From Symbiodinium microadriaticum (taxonomy: Eukaryota; Sar; Dinophyceae; Suessiales; Symbiodiniaceae), in assembly GCA_001939145.1 (NCBI GenBank), contig LSRX01000489.1, forward strand, positions 37,804 through 101,803: a DNA stretch of 64,000 bases. Direction: 5' to 3'. The notes beneath the pieces were generated by a model that saw only the letters and a program-made list of their open reading frames with translations, ran no database searches and was not told the origin of the DNA. This document shows, piece after piece, positions 35,300 to 46,384 of the stretch. Each line of letters begins with the position of its first letter. The stretch's first letter is position 1. The position numbers were made by a program, and so were the translations under genes.

Positions 35300-37510
35300 G
35301 TTGCCGCTTCAGTCATGTCTGGTTCTGCTTTCCGTTTCCGGAAGACACAAGCCTTCAAGCCTGCCATGTTATGGAGTCATCTGCACTTCTTACGTCTGCC
35401 CACAATGCTGCCACAGCGTTGAACGAAGCCGCAGTTGTAGGTGAGAGTTTATGCCTTTGGGGTTTCGCAGGGTTGGTTTTCGATGCACTGGTCATGAGGT
35501 TCTAGATGGTGGGTTCTGCTGCCGGGGGGCGTTAGGCGGTAGCTTGTTGGGGACAGCTGATACTTGTAGTGGATTCCTTGGCTTCCGAGCATGCGGATCG
35601 TCACGGTAAGAAGCAGCTTCAGAGGGGAGTGATGATGTGTTTCCCTCCTGGCAGGACCATACGCTGCTCTGCCGTGTGCGAGTCTTTGGAGCTCCATGAC
35701 GAGTCAGAGTGATATCGGAACACGTCTCGCGAGCGCCATCTTCTGTGTTTGGCAGGGAATTGCCAGATTCTCGGCAGTCGTTGTAAACATTTCATGAGTG
35801 CCCCAGCCTCGGGCGGTTGTTCTAAGTTAGGACTCTGGATAGGGCAGCGACCCCTTTATCATAGAACCCTAGAGTACCCTCAAAGGGGGCCCAACTATAG
35901 AACCCTATGGTGCCCTTCACGGGCTTGATTCGATTTCAACAGGTCGGCCAGGCTGTAGCCACAAATTTAGGGAGAGCTGTTGAAGTCCAATCTGTTTTCT
36001 AAGGCTTGAGAAATCGGCCTGTAAGACTGGCCGGCTTTTTCTTTGCATGTATGGCCGGCATTTTTCCATCGTGATTCGGTGTCCTGGTTTGCACTGGACT
36101 GTGTCCGTCTCATTTTTATATCTGGTATATCCTTGCTAGCGCGGTCAGAATGTTGAAGCTGCATGCTACCAGCTACCAGAGCTGTGACCTCCCATGCAGG
36201 GCACATGAGCGTATTCGCCCCCCCCCCCCCCAAAAAAAAAAAAAAAAAAAACACAAAACTCTCTACACTGCACTATACGCCGCCAGATCGCATGAGGCAT
36301 TGCCGCGGTCTGTGCCCGGAATTCAATGTGCAGCGGCGGAAGGGTGACGATCCACGATGAGCGCCGGCCGTGGTAGAAAGATGCGCTTGTTGAGGATGTC
36401 TGCGGCATACACCGAGCTTTGTTTTTTTTTCTGCTTAGCAGTACAGGGGTAGAACAGGTCTGCGACAGGGGGAGGGATCGGAGCTCGGAGCCTTGAGCTG
36501 GCTCTTTGTGCGACTTCTGGCCGTCGGCTCCCGGCAGCATATCGGCATTCCTGGTAAGATAGCTCCCTCACTGGCGAATCTCCTGCAGCTTCAACCGTCG
36601 GTAACCTTGTTCATCTGCGCAATCTTGCGCCACACCTAACTTTCGAGTGGTACCGAATCCTCAGAACTCAAGCCGCAGAGCCTCCAACCCTGCAAGCCCA
36701 ACAGCCTTTGAACACAGAACCTGGCCACGTGAACTTGCGACACCGAGAGCCATGAGCTTCTTGTGCAAACGGAGCAAGGAGGCTGAGTTCGAGCTGAAGG
36801 CCGCGAGAACTCAGATCAGCACAAGTACTGGTAGAAGTGGAGCTAGTCGAGGCAGGAAGAGTGGTAGCAGCATGAGCATCATTTGTGATACCTGGTGCTG
36901 ATGATGCTAGGGGGGATCGCCATCTTAGCTGTTGTCGCCGTCGCCAGCATCGTCGTCGTCTTCGTGGTCCTCGTCGCAGTCACAGTCGCAGTGGTGCTCA
37001 CAGTCGTAGTTGACAGAGTCATCTTAGCAGCCTTAGGAGTAGTGAGTAGTGGTAATGTTCATCGAGACGAAGAGGATGATGAATGACAGGAGAAGTAATG
37101 GAAAAGATGCATATGTTCGGTTTTCACTCATGACTCATGATGCAAGACATGGTCGTGATTGGGGGTCATTGTCGCAGAGGGCGTATCGACCATAGTAGCC
37201 ATCATCACTGGAAATATAATCACCTACAGTGATCGTAATCGCCAACATGATCAGATGTACAATGATGGTGACCATGAGAAGGATAGATAGCTGTCACAGA
37301 ATTGCTGATCATCTTTGTTGCCAGTAGGTGATAAGAGTTCGGCCTTTTTGGAGCACTCGGGTATGATCGAGACTGTGCCCAGATACAGCAGCTGGAGAGT
37401 GATACGGCACCTCGGCTGCACATGCCGGGCAGCCGCCACACAAGCTTGCATGGTTCATTAGTGTAAGTATTCACGCGTTTTCTTGCTGTTGTGACGTACA
37501 AAATGTAAGA
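35300..37510. other. No confident gene
   Basis: 36220-36251 is a C run followed by an A run, an obvious slippage site. 36900-37010 is GTC/TCG-rich. Short ORFs occur on both strands without motifs. Confidence 0.35.
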
Positions 37511-37516
37511 AGTGAC

Positions 37517-37735
37517 ATGTGCTGGGAGTTCGTGCCGTGTGAGCTGTCACGGCACGAGCTCCACATTGTCTCTGCCGGTGGCTTCGACTATCACGAATTG
37601 TACTACAAGCTGCTCGAAGGAGTTCGCCATGATGAGAAGCATCGACTTGTTAAGACATGTAGTTTCCAGTCTGCTCTCCCCTTGTGGTGTCTCGGTTGGA
37701 GCGATGCATGTGCCTTACAACAGCTTCCAAGCTAG
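37517..37735 (+). CDS. Candidate exon, unrecognised
   Basis: 73 codons including SRHELHIVSAGGFDYHELYY then KLLEGVRHDEKHRLVK. Good composition; a second overlapping frame (37512-37814) is also open. No family recognised. Confidence 0.3.
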   Translation: MCWEFVPCELSRHELHIVSAGGFDYHELYYKLLEGVRHDEKHRLVKTCSFQSALPLWCLGWSDACALQQLPS

Positions 37736-38094
37736 CAGCTTGATGCAGAGAACATGCAGATCCCAGGTCCTTGCTTTGCCTGCGCATCCGAGGCAGCTTT
37801 GCGCGAGGACTTGACAAATCTCTTCTCCAGGCAAGCGGCCTTTCGCTCGCAGGTGCAGTCCAGGTTTTTTTTCCCCAAACCAAAACTCTAATCGTTAAGG
37901 CCTCGATGCTATACTATGTTATAGTCCTAAGCCCTCCCTTAAAGCCTCAGTATCGTCTTAAGATTTCCCCGAAGACCTAAGTACAGTCTTAAGCTTTCAC
38001 TTAAACCCCTGAACCCTAAACCATAAAGCCCGAAGCCGCAGGCTGGCCAAGGCATGTGCTTCCATCGACGAGAAGAATTCCCAGGATCGAAGCC

Positions 38095-38190
38095 GGGTTT
38101 GGGTTTAGGGTTTAAGGCTTAGGGTTTAGGGGTATAGGGTTTAGGGGTATAGGGTTTAGGGGTTTGGGTTTAGGGTATAGGAATTTTAGG
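38095..38190. repeat. Telomere-like TTTAGGG tract
   Basis: About twelve near-perfect TTTAGGG units with GTATAGGG variants, preceded by CCCTAAA-like units at 38005-38030. Confidence 0.9.
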
Positions 38191-38297
38191 GAGTTCGGAG
38201 GCAAGTCTAGGCTACTGTAGCATAGGCGCCTCAATTGCCACAAACGCTATACTATTTTGGGGTTCCTTGTTCTAATTATATGCAGTAGAAGATCATA

Positions 38298-38382
38298 AAT
38301 AATTACCAATACTATTTATGAATTTCTTACTATTATTATCGTGGAATGTACACCAAAATCTTGTTGTAACTGATAAGGCCCC
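38298..38382. mobile_element. MITE-like element, copy B (degenerate)
   Basis: Shares AATTACCAATACTATTTA with copy A and ends in TGATAAGGCCCC. An adjacent stretch (38211-38290) repeats the left half in diverged form (CAATTGCCA, ACTATTTTGGGGTTCCTTG). The termini are poorly conserved. Confidence 0.4.
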
Positions 38383-38655
38383 GATATCCGACCCAGGTTT
38401 ACAAGTTGAGAGACCGTTGTGCATCAAATAAATGAAGTCGCATGCATGTTGAGACTTCATCTTTGCCTTGCAGGGAGACTGGGTGGCTACACTAGGTTTT
38501 AGGGCATTTTGGTGCGAGGGGTTTGAGGTGCAGGGTCTAGGTGGACAGCTTGTGGCTCCAACAGTGGTGAGTCGCGCCGCGAATGCAATATGTGCAAGGT
38601 ACATGTACAATCATATGTAGAATGCACGATCATTATCTAACACAACATTTGTCAG

Positions 38656-38787
38656 GCGATGGACCTCATGTTCGTCCAGGCGACCACCGAGACGCTGGAA
38701 GACTTGACAGGCTTCTTTCGGGGAACCACGTTGCATGCTCAGATATATGGCACCCAGAGATGTCGTACCATAGCTAGCACCACCTGA
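38656..38787 (+). CDS. Terminal exon, unrecognised
   Basis: Follows TTGTCAG/G and reads 43 codons to TGA, including AMDLMFVQATTETLEDLTGF then RGTTLHAQIYG. Possible partner exon at about 38540-38600 (LVAPTVVSRAANAI before AG/GT). Clear coding composition; no family recognised. Confidence 0.45.
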   Translation, partial: AMDLMFVQATTETLEDLTGFFRGTTLHAQIYGTQRCRTIASTT

Positions 38788-38861
38788 CTGTTTTTGTTAG
38801 TTCTTCATTGCTTGTCCGCGATTGAGGATCGCATCGTTCCAATACCAGAGGGCAGCTAATC

Positions 38862-38911
38862 GCAAATATCCAGGTCGTACTGCTTAGCAAATATCCAGGT
38901 CGTATTGCTTA
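38862..38911. repeat. 25-bp tandem duplication
   Basis: Two adjacent copies (38862-38886 and 38887-38911) that differ at one base. The next bases start a third copy that stops after a few positions. Confidence 0.85.
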
Positions 38912-39002
38912 GCAATACTATCCCTTATCGTCGCTCTATAGCTTTACTGCAGTTTGACCGATATTGTAGTCTAGTTACCCAAGCCCCTATACTATAAACC
39001 CT

Positions 39003-40156
39003 AGATTAGGCGTACATCCTCATTATGTAGAAGTCGTTAAGGATCTATACACTGACATGAGTTTCTGTACTAAAGGCTGGGACAATACATTAGAATGGGC
39101 TACTCCCCACACAGACATCAGACAGGGTTGCCCACTCAGCCCCTAGTTATTCATCATGATCATGACGGTGCTATTTGCCGACGTGGAAACCAGTCTACTC
39201 CGCCAGGGCGTGCCCACCAATACTTGCTCAGTTGGCAAACCGATTTTTGATATAGAATACGCTGACGACACCCTACTTCTGGGCCTTACGCACAGCCAAC
39301 TAGAGTCTTTTCTTCACGTGGTCCAGCAAGAGGCAACCTTGTACGGCATGAAACTTAACTTCACTAAAACAGAGCTACTCCGCCACCCCTCTTCGGAAAC
39401 ACAAACAATAAAGTTTTCAGATGGCACCAGTGCCCCTCTTAAGGATACGGTAAAGTATTTAGGTTCTTCGGTTACGTGGTTCAAACCCGCTAAGGAAGCC
39501 ATTCAAGCCAGACTACTCCCCGCAGCTCAGCCTATAGCAAGCTCCAACATATGTGGCGTAGCAGAGCCACAAATAAATTGAAAGTCTACATCTTCATGAC
39601 CTGTATTGTCCCAACCATTACGTACGGCCTTGCTCAAACCACCTTAGAAAAGCACCACTACCGCACAATAGATGGATGGTTTTTCAGATTCCTTAGAAGA
39701 GCCGTAGGAATCAAGGCCTCATACTACTCCCATATTTTCAACGAACAGGTCTGGAACACAACAGGTAGAGCACTCTTCCCAAGCCAAGTACTCCTTAAAG
39801 AACAGCTCAAGCTATTGGTCCAAGCCATCACTACAGACCCCAACGATCCTCTACATCATGTAGTTTTCAGCCCCGGCCTCAAGGACAGAGTTCACTGCAC
39901 CAAGTCGGTTAGACGTGGACACCCAGCCAGATACTGGTACGAGTTGGTTGTAGATCATGCAAACAGGCTACTCCGCCGTCATCTAGCAGACCCCAACACA
40001 CCCATAACCTCGCCGTTCCCCCAACATTCCCACGGAGTTAAAAGAGCCTTAGAACACTCCGCAAACTTTGCAAAGTACCTGGTGACTGCGCCTACGCGCT
40101 TTCCTCAAGTCTTTTCCATGTACAGTCAGAGTATCGGCGGCTCTTGGCAGACCTAA
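39003..40156 (+). pseudogene. LINE-type reverse transcriptase fragment
   Basis: Non-LTR retrotransposon RT. The fingers/palm block RQGCPLSP sits at about 39120-39143, directly followed by an in-frame TAG (39144-39146) where the family usually has an aromatic residue before LF. The catalytic YADD is at 39258-39269, followed by the thumb-side motif MKLNFTKTE. The frame then shifts by one base between about 39512 and 39536. The downstream frame (to 40156) reads LQHMWRSRATNKLKVYIF and FLRRAVGIK, the C-terminal region typical of LINE ORF2. The 5' end is truncated: no endonuclease domain, and RT begins just after CCCTAAACC-like bases at about 38993. Two lesions in 1.15 kb show an inactive copy. Confidence 0.88.
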
Positions 40157-41150
40157 AAAAATTCTATAAACCCTATGAAGGCCTTCTAGACATCCTGATG
40201 GAAACCCTTGAAGGAGCCCTATTCCAATCATTCAGGCCCCGATGCCTACATGGCAACCCGCAGGCCGTCTGGAGCAGTTGGAATTGGCCCGGGAGGAGAG
40301 CGTCGGGCGCCAGAACCAGGCGAAAAGCATGAGTTTATCTGCAACATTATATGAGGACTGGGGTTGAGGATTAGGGCTTTTCTACTGTAAAGGGATCAAG
40401 GTTTCGGGGGTATTTAGGTCCCAGGTACAACTAATGTAAACTGACATACGCTACATGTAGTTTTGTCTACCATGGCGTGATGCAAAAGGTTTGTGTTGTG
40501 TAATGTTTCCCTATATGAATTCATGTACATATGCACATGCACACATATGGCACTATGTTATAAGATATTGCAACCTAGTACATATCATGTAGTATCTTGT
40601 ACTTAGTACATAGCATACAGTACATGCGTTTTACAGCCAAGTACATTGCATATTGTGTGGTATGTCGTACAGAACATGTAATCTCATAGTATGTAGTATA
40701 TAGTAAGCAGTTACATCGTGGATAGTAAACCGTACATGGTACATAGCATGTAGTATATAGGCGAAGCATTTGTTGTGTTTGTTCACTAGCTATCTTAACA
40801 TCTAGGAAATGGTATAGGCTATATAAAGTCTAGTGGATGACTACAAAATGTACGATATATGGCAAATGATGACGCAACATGTGGAAACGTGCCTGTAGCA
40901 TTCAGCAAAACAAGCATAGAGTATACGGCATAAATTCCAAATCGTATACATTTTTTGCGTATAGAGTATAGTGTGTATAATGAAACATAGTGTGCTATAT
41001 TGACTTACAGAATCTTCTACACCACAAAATTCTGCGACTGGTCAAGTAAGTAACTCAACGACACAACGAACATATTTAATTTACATCCGCTGTCAAGTTT
41101 AATGGCCACAAAGGAATGATGACAGTATTTTCACAGATTGAAGTCCGAAC
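40157..41150. other. Spacer, AT-rich, no gene
   Basis: 40540-40760 consists of degenerate GTACATAG/TAGTATAT words. No poly-A tail or target-site duplication for the LINE fragment could be identified. Confidence 0.5.
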
Positions 41151-41179
41151 CCCAGCATCTGTGTAGCTCTTCACAGGAC

Positions 41180-41438
41180 AACACCCGCAGATTCTAGCTG
41201 CATCTTCCGGGCAAGCCGAAAGACCTACCACAGTCAACTCCTGCGCGCTGGGGAGGTTCTCAAGTCCTTTGGACGGGATTTGCAGAACCTGGCGTCCAGG
41301 AGCGGTGCTCCTGTTGCAGGCGTTGCAGGAGGTTCTGTCAAGGTTTCAACGGAGGATTCTGTATCTGATGATGACAATGACAATGTTGAGAACAAGAAGC
41401 CACAGCAATCCCCGTTCAGAAAAGCCCCATTAACTTGA
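41180..41438 (+). CDS. Terminal exon, unrecognised
   Basis: Open stretch with no ATG, ending TGA 41436-41438. It reads CIFRASRKTYHSQLLRAGEV, LKSFGRDLQNLASRSG, a Gly/Val-rich linker, then an acidic stretch (STEDSVSDDDNDNVE) and a basic tail. The order helix, linker, acidic tail is that of a genuine C-terminus. No family recognised. The 5' border may be a CAG at about 41150 or 41183. Confidence 0.5.
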
Positions 41439-41588
41439 CGACTTGCGATTTACATGATGCTGGAACTCTGCCTGGAAAGCTCAGCCAACTCGGGCAAGGA
41501 GCTAGTTGAGTGCATCATAAGAATACCTGTATGTGTCATATAAAGCGTTGCAGCAGACGCTTGCAGGTGGTCGTGCCGTCTAGTGTAG

Positions 41589-41618
41589 TTACACAGACTC
41601 ACACACACACACACACAC
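41589..41618. repeat. (CA)n microsatellite
   Basis: About ten CA units. Confidence 0.9.
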
Positions 41619-41989
41619 CAGAATAAACTGCAGCGTTTTACAGTGCGCTAATGAAATGATTGCTTTTCAGTATTGCTGCTGTCATTGCTACTGTCCCGTT
41701 TCTGATAGATATATGATGGCTGTTTTATCACGCGTGTTAACTACCTACTTGATATTCTCACTGCCTCGACCCTGGGCTGTATTGAAACCAGAACTAGTAC
41801 TTGTGACTAGCTGCCATCATCATTGCTATCGTTTTTGATTATTCTTACTTTTATGGTTGTGCTTGTGGTGGTTGTTGTTGTTGTGGTCGTCGTCGCCATC
41901 GTTCCATGTCCGCAGGCTGGACGGCCATGACACTCGCAGTACCGCCAGCAAGGTTGGGATGCTTGTGCATGGTACTGCTACTAGCTGCT

Positions 41990-42310
41990 ACTACTGCCAC
42001 TGCCACCACTACTACCACTATTCCCACTGCTGCCACTGCTACCACTGCACCACTGCGAACACCGCTACCACTGCGCCACTTTTGCTGTCTCTGCCTTCTA
42101 CCACCACCGCCACCACTACTATGAGCCCCACACACACCACCAGTACTACTGCTTTTATTACTACTGGTACTCCTCCTCCTGCTGCTGCTACTACTGCTGC
42201 TGCAACAACAACTGCCACCACCATCACCGCCGCCGCCACCACCGCCACCACCGCCACCACCGCCACCTCCTCCACCACCACCACCACCACCACCACCACC
42301 ACCACCACCT
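41990..42310. repeat. CTA/CCA trinucleotide tract
   Basis: Imperfect ACTGCTACC-type units passing into CCACCG and a pure CCA block (42262-42308). ORFs rich in Thr, Tyr/Cys or Val are artefacts of it. Confidence 0.95.
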
Positions 42311-42493
42311 CATCCTACTACTGCTGTTGCTACTGCTACGGCTACGACTACGGCTGCTGCTACGGTTACTGCTACGATCGTGCTAGTACAGTAGGAGGAC
42401 TGGTGCCGAAACATGTCTGAAACAGGATGATGCTGCATCGAAGCAGGTTCTTCAGACAAGCCCACGGCTTCAAGCAGCCAGCCACTTCGTCAG

Positions 42494-42694
42494 GTCACCG
42501 CTGACAAGCTGAAATCCTCCCACGAGGCGCAGCTTCATGGATTAGTTCAGGGTTCAGCACGTTTGAGTCATCCATCTGGTAGACTGTTGAAGACAACGAC
42601 CACCCAGGATTTCGATCCGACGTTTAGCATGTCAATGCTCAGACAGAGATGGCGAATCTGCGTGGCCCGCTGTTTGCCCTCACTATTGCTTTGA
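42494..42694 (+). CDS. Terminal exon, unrecognised
   Basis: Follows CGTCAG/G and reads 66 codons to TGA: VTADKLKSSHEAQLHGLVQG, SARLSHPSGRLLKTTTTQD, then a basic, Leu-rich end. A possible previous exon ends at about 42448 (DDAASKQ before GT). Coding composition is good; no family recognised. Confidence 0.45.
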   Translation, partial: VTADKLKSSHEAQLHGLVQGSARLSHPSGRLLKTTTTQDFDPTFSMSMLRQRWRICVARCLPSLLL

Positions 42695-42769
42695 CCGTGG
42701 CGGGACCTTTTCGAACTGCCCTGGACCCCAAGCTCCATGTTGGGCTTCAGGGTTAAGAATCTACTTTTT

Positions 42770-43850
42770 CGGGTTGGGGTTTAGGGCGTTTAGGGTTTAA
42801 GGTTCTACACATGATCTTCGAAGCTCCCGTGCAGTCAGGTGCTCCGCGGAGAGGTTGAGCACCGCTTTGAAACGCTGGGTCAGCTTCTGGAGGTCGCATT
42901 TCCGGGTTCAGGGATGTTCTATGAGGCTTGTATACGTGGTCTTAGAAGGGTTGGATAAGGGCCCCTTTTTAGGTCTTACAGGGTTCAGATGTAAGATTCA
43001 AGTTGTAAAAGTGGGTGGGCTACAGAGCGCAGGGTTGTGGGACGTAAGGACAAAGAAGACACCGCGAATGCAAGGCTAGTTTGGAAACTTAGGGATTTAA
43101 ATTTAGATATTTTGGAGTGAGTTACTTGATAGGAGTTTAGGAGTTTAGGGTAGGAACTTCAGAATCCTTGTTTAGGATCCTGGCATTCAATCCGACAACA
43201 AAAGGGTGCACGGTTTGCTGAGCACAAGGCTTACCTGCAGTCAGCGCAATAGACTGCGACAATTGAGCATGCGCCACAAAGTTTGCTGTACATGAAATGC
43301 TCCTTAGAAATCAGAAGCACCCAGCATCTTTACATCATCAATAGGTCCAAGTCAAGAACATTGCACATTGGCTCGCTGGCAACTGTAGGCCCTGCACCCC
43401 AAGCCCCAGCTTCTGTCGGCTCAGGGGTGAGGAAGTAGCCGGGCTAGACCCAAGGCACTTTGTAGTGTGAGCCTTGGGGTATGAGGAGGGTTGAGTTTCG
43501 CATGAGGGTATCGGATACTCCGAAGCCCATCTTCCCTTCACCGAGAGTCGCTAGCCCTGAATTCCCACCGCATAGTCTCGATCTCTCGAGGTACTTTTTA
43601 GTCCGACCCTGGGCAATCGTGCCTTCTCCTTCTGCCGGGATCCAACAAAGCCCCTGCAGAGCCCCAGTCCACAAAGAGTTCCAGAACCGGAGGACACACG
43701 TGCCGTTGCTGATGCTGCCAGGCTGTCGCAGCAGGCTTCCGCAGGTCTTCGAGTGTCGGGGTACGTGAGGCCTAAGGCCCAAGTAGAGTCGGAAAGTCCT
43801 CAATCGCCTCTTGGCGGCCGCGATGCTTGTGTGCCGTTATATTGTATTAC
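42770..43850. other. Telomere-like tract and unassigned ORFs
   Basis: TTTAGGG-like units at 42775-42805. 43618-43800 is open in several frames on both strands (119-codon antisense ORF; a + strand frame with EDTRAVADAARLSQQASA). I cannot choose between them. Confidence 0.3.
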
Positions 43851-43854
43851 ACCG

Positions 43855-43945
43855 TCGTGTATTTTATAATATATGTATATATATATATATATATTGTATC
43901 ATATTATAAATTATGAGTTTTATGATATATGACTAATAAAATATG
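43855..43945. repeat. AT-rich stretch with (TA)n
   Basis: TA dinucleotides (about 43874-43894) within low-GC DNA. Confidence 0.85.
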
Positions 43946-44092
43946 ATAGCATGGATGTGCCCGAAAGGCAGAGGCCGACCGCTGCACCGAGGAGCTGGGC
44001 GAACTGTCGCCCGGCTGCACCTCTTTCCGGGGATTTCCTCCGCACATGTCGTTCGGGCCTCAAGCTTCTGAAATCTGAGCCATTTGTGGCAG

Positions 44093-44162
44093 GCAGCACG
44101 CGGCCAAGGCACAGGCAGCGCAGCAGGAGGACAAGCTCCGTCGGACTTCTGTTGCTCGGTAG
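44093..44162 (+). CDS. Short coiled-coil terminal exon (candidate)
   Basis: After GGCAG/G, reads QHAAKAQAAQQEDKLRRTSV to TAG. A likely preceding segment (about 43960-44070) reads KAEADRCTEELGELSPG in an open frame. The heptad-like Ala/Gln/Lys pattern suggests a coiled coil. Function unknown. Confidence 0.35.
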
Positions 44163-44459
44163 CTCTTGGGATCTTTCGACTGCACAAAGCTGGACTCCAG
44201 GGACTGTTTAGGAAAGTTTAGGAGAACATTGCCAAGGCTTCGCATGCAATTGCAGTATCACGCTGTGAAAGAGCCAGGAGCTGCAAAGCTGGCACACGAC
44301 CTTGTCGCAGCAGCTATTAGAGTGATTGCCTCGGCTGGTGCTGCTGCCGGCTGCCGTTGTAGCACTTCTGTTTGCATGCGACGGCATGGAACCCAGGATG
44401 ATGCCTGCGGTGGCTGATCTCGGCACAACTCGTGCATGCATGGTTTCATGGGCATACAA

Positions 44460-45202
44460 AACGTACTCCATATATATATATATATATATAGATATCATAT
44501 AATACATAACATGGTCTAGCACCATATAACATCATAGAACATATACAATATAATAAGAATACTAGACAATAAAGTAGTGTAATATCTTGTAATGTTATAG
44601 GATCCTATCTTATCATTTTGCTTTATTGCTTGTTGTTATGTAACATTAAGTTAAATGTTTTATTTTGAGTTCAAACAAAGTATATTAAATCTAACATGCT
44701 ATATATTGCTATAGACTATAACATTAGATGTTATATTATACTATATTGCATTGTGTTTCATTGCATTATGTTTTATCAAATTGTATTATATTCTGTTATA
44801 TTACATTATGTTGTATTGTATGGTACTACACTATATGGTAGAATGATATACTTATGTACTTATGTTGTGTTCTATTATATTCGATTATTATATCATATTA
44901 CATTATGTTAAGAACGCATTGTAGAATGTTGTATTTGTTTACTTTGTTACATTCTCTGATATCATATTGCATTACATTACACCATATCATGTTCTATTAC
45001 TGTCTATTATTTAAAACATATTATGCTGCTTTCCAATATTAGACTATTGTATGATATACTAAAATCATGTAATATTATGTAATATCATATAATATATCGT
45101 GTATACTAGTAGTATACATATATGTACTATAATATATAGTATATATATATATACAAACAGATAGATAGGTGTATACATATATACATATATGAAAGTTTAT
45201 GC

Positions 45203-45240
<38 letters not shown>

Positions 45241-45273
45241 GTATGTGTATATATGGCTATATATATACACATG

Positions 45274-45305
<32 letters not shown>

Positions 45306-45480
45306 TGTATGTATGTACGTATGTTTGTCTTTATATATTTGTCTGTTTGTCTGTTTGTCTGTCTGTCTGTTTGTTTGTTTGTATTTTTATTTGTATTTGT
45401 ATGCATGTATGTGTGCTTGCATACGTACATCCATCCATCCGTCCGTCCGTCCGTCCGTCCGTCCGTCCATCTGTAGCCAT
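44460..45480. repeat. AT-rich tract and microsatellite cluster
   Basis: TA runs at 44468-44490 and 45206-45235; degenerate TTATATTA/TATTACAT words between them (44530-45130). Then TATG (45271-45315), TCTG/TTTG and GTCC (45437-45468) arrays. Confidence 0.9.
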
Positions 45481-46384
45481 ATCCATACCCATACCCATAT
45501 CCATATCCATGCCCGTACTCGTACCCATGCCAATATCCCTATCCATTTCCGTCCATCCCTTCATTCATCCATTTGCACATACAGAGGTGCATAAGTGCAA
45601 AAACAGACAAATGCATGCATGTATGCATTCAGCCCGGCATGCGTACATGCATGCGCATACATAGAAGTGCTGCATAGAGATGTTGCGTCATAGGTAAATG
45701 ATAAGTTTCATGGCGAACTGTAAGAGCGCAGAATGCTCCTCTTTCTGCGGCCGTATCTCAAGTTGGGCCAAAGACGTCCGAAGATAGTTGACTCATCAAG
45801 CAACTGGAAGAGCTCATAGTACGCGTTTAGCGATGGCCTTGCGCAATGCTCAAAGAAACATCTCATGTGAAGGGTCAAGCTAGCTTAAGACAGGTTCGGT
45901 CCATTGAGACGTGCGCCAACCATCATGCCTGAACAGTGCTGCTTAATGCGGCTTTCCGGGTTGACAGCCAGTAGTTCTTTCGTTTGGAAGTCAGTCTCAG
46001 ATCGAGTAAGACGCTTGCAGCGAAGATGGGCAAAGGTAAGGGCAAGGGAAAGGGCAAGAAGGAGCGTGCTGACAAATGAGTCTGCTCGAAGCAGCCTGAA
46101 CCCCGAAGCACGATCTCGGAGATATCTTTCTGATTTCTTCTACCGCCACCCCTCCAAGTATCAGCCTGGCGAGGACGATGACGTGAAGTGTGCATTGGTT
46201 GAGTGCCTCCGGCCGAGCTTGTTTTGGTAGCATCTTTTCTCCACGTAGTCGTATTGAAAGCAGCATACCACAAACAAGAGCAGCACGGGATTCAAGCAAG
46301 CTGAGAATGTTTCGATGTCGCAGTGTATCCTTCTGCACGGCATGTCAAGGGCCGTTGAACTGTGATGTAGCGGTTATATCCATA

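Noticed and set aside
36220-36251. C run followed by A run as a poly-A tail of a retrocopy
   Set aside because: No coding sequence of a retrocopy precedes it; the homopolymers are adjacent and look like slippage.
38095-38190. CRISPR-like array
   Set aside because: Contiguous 7-bp units with no spacers in a eukaryotic context. No other candidate array seen.
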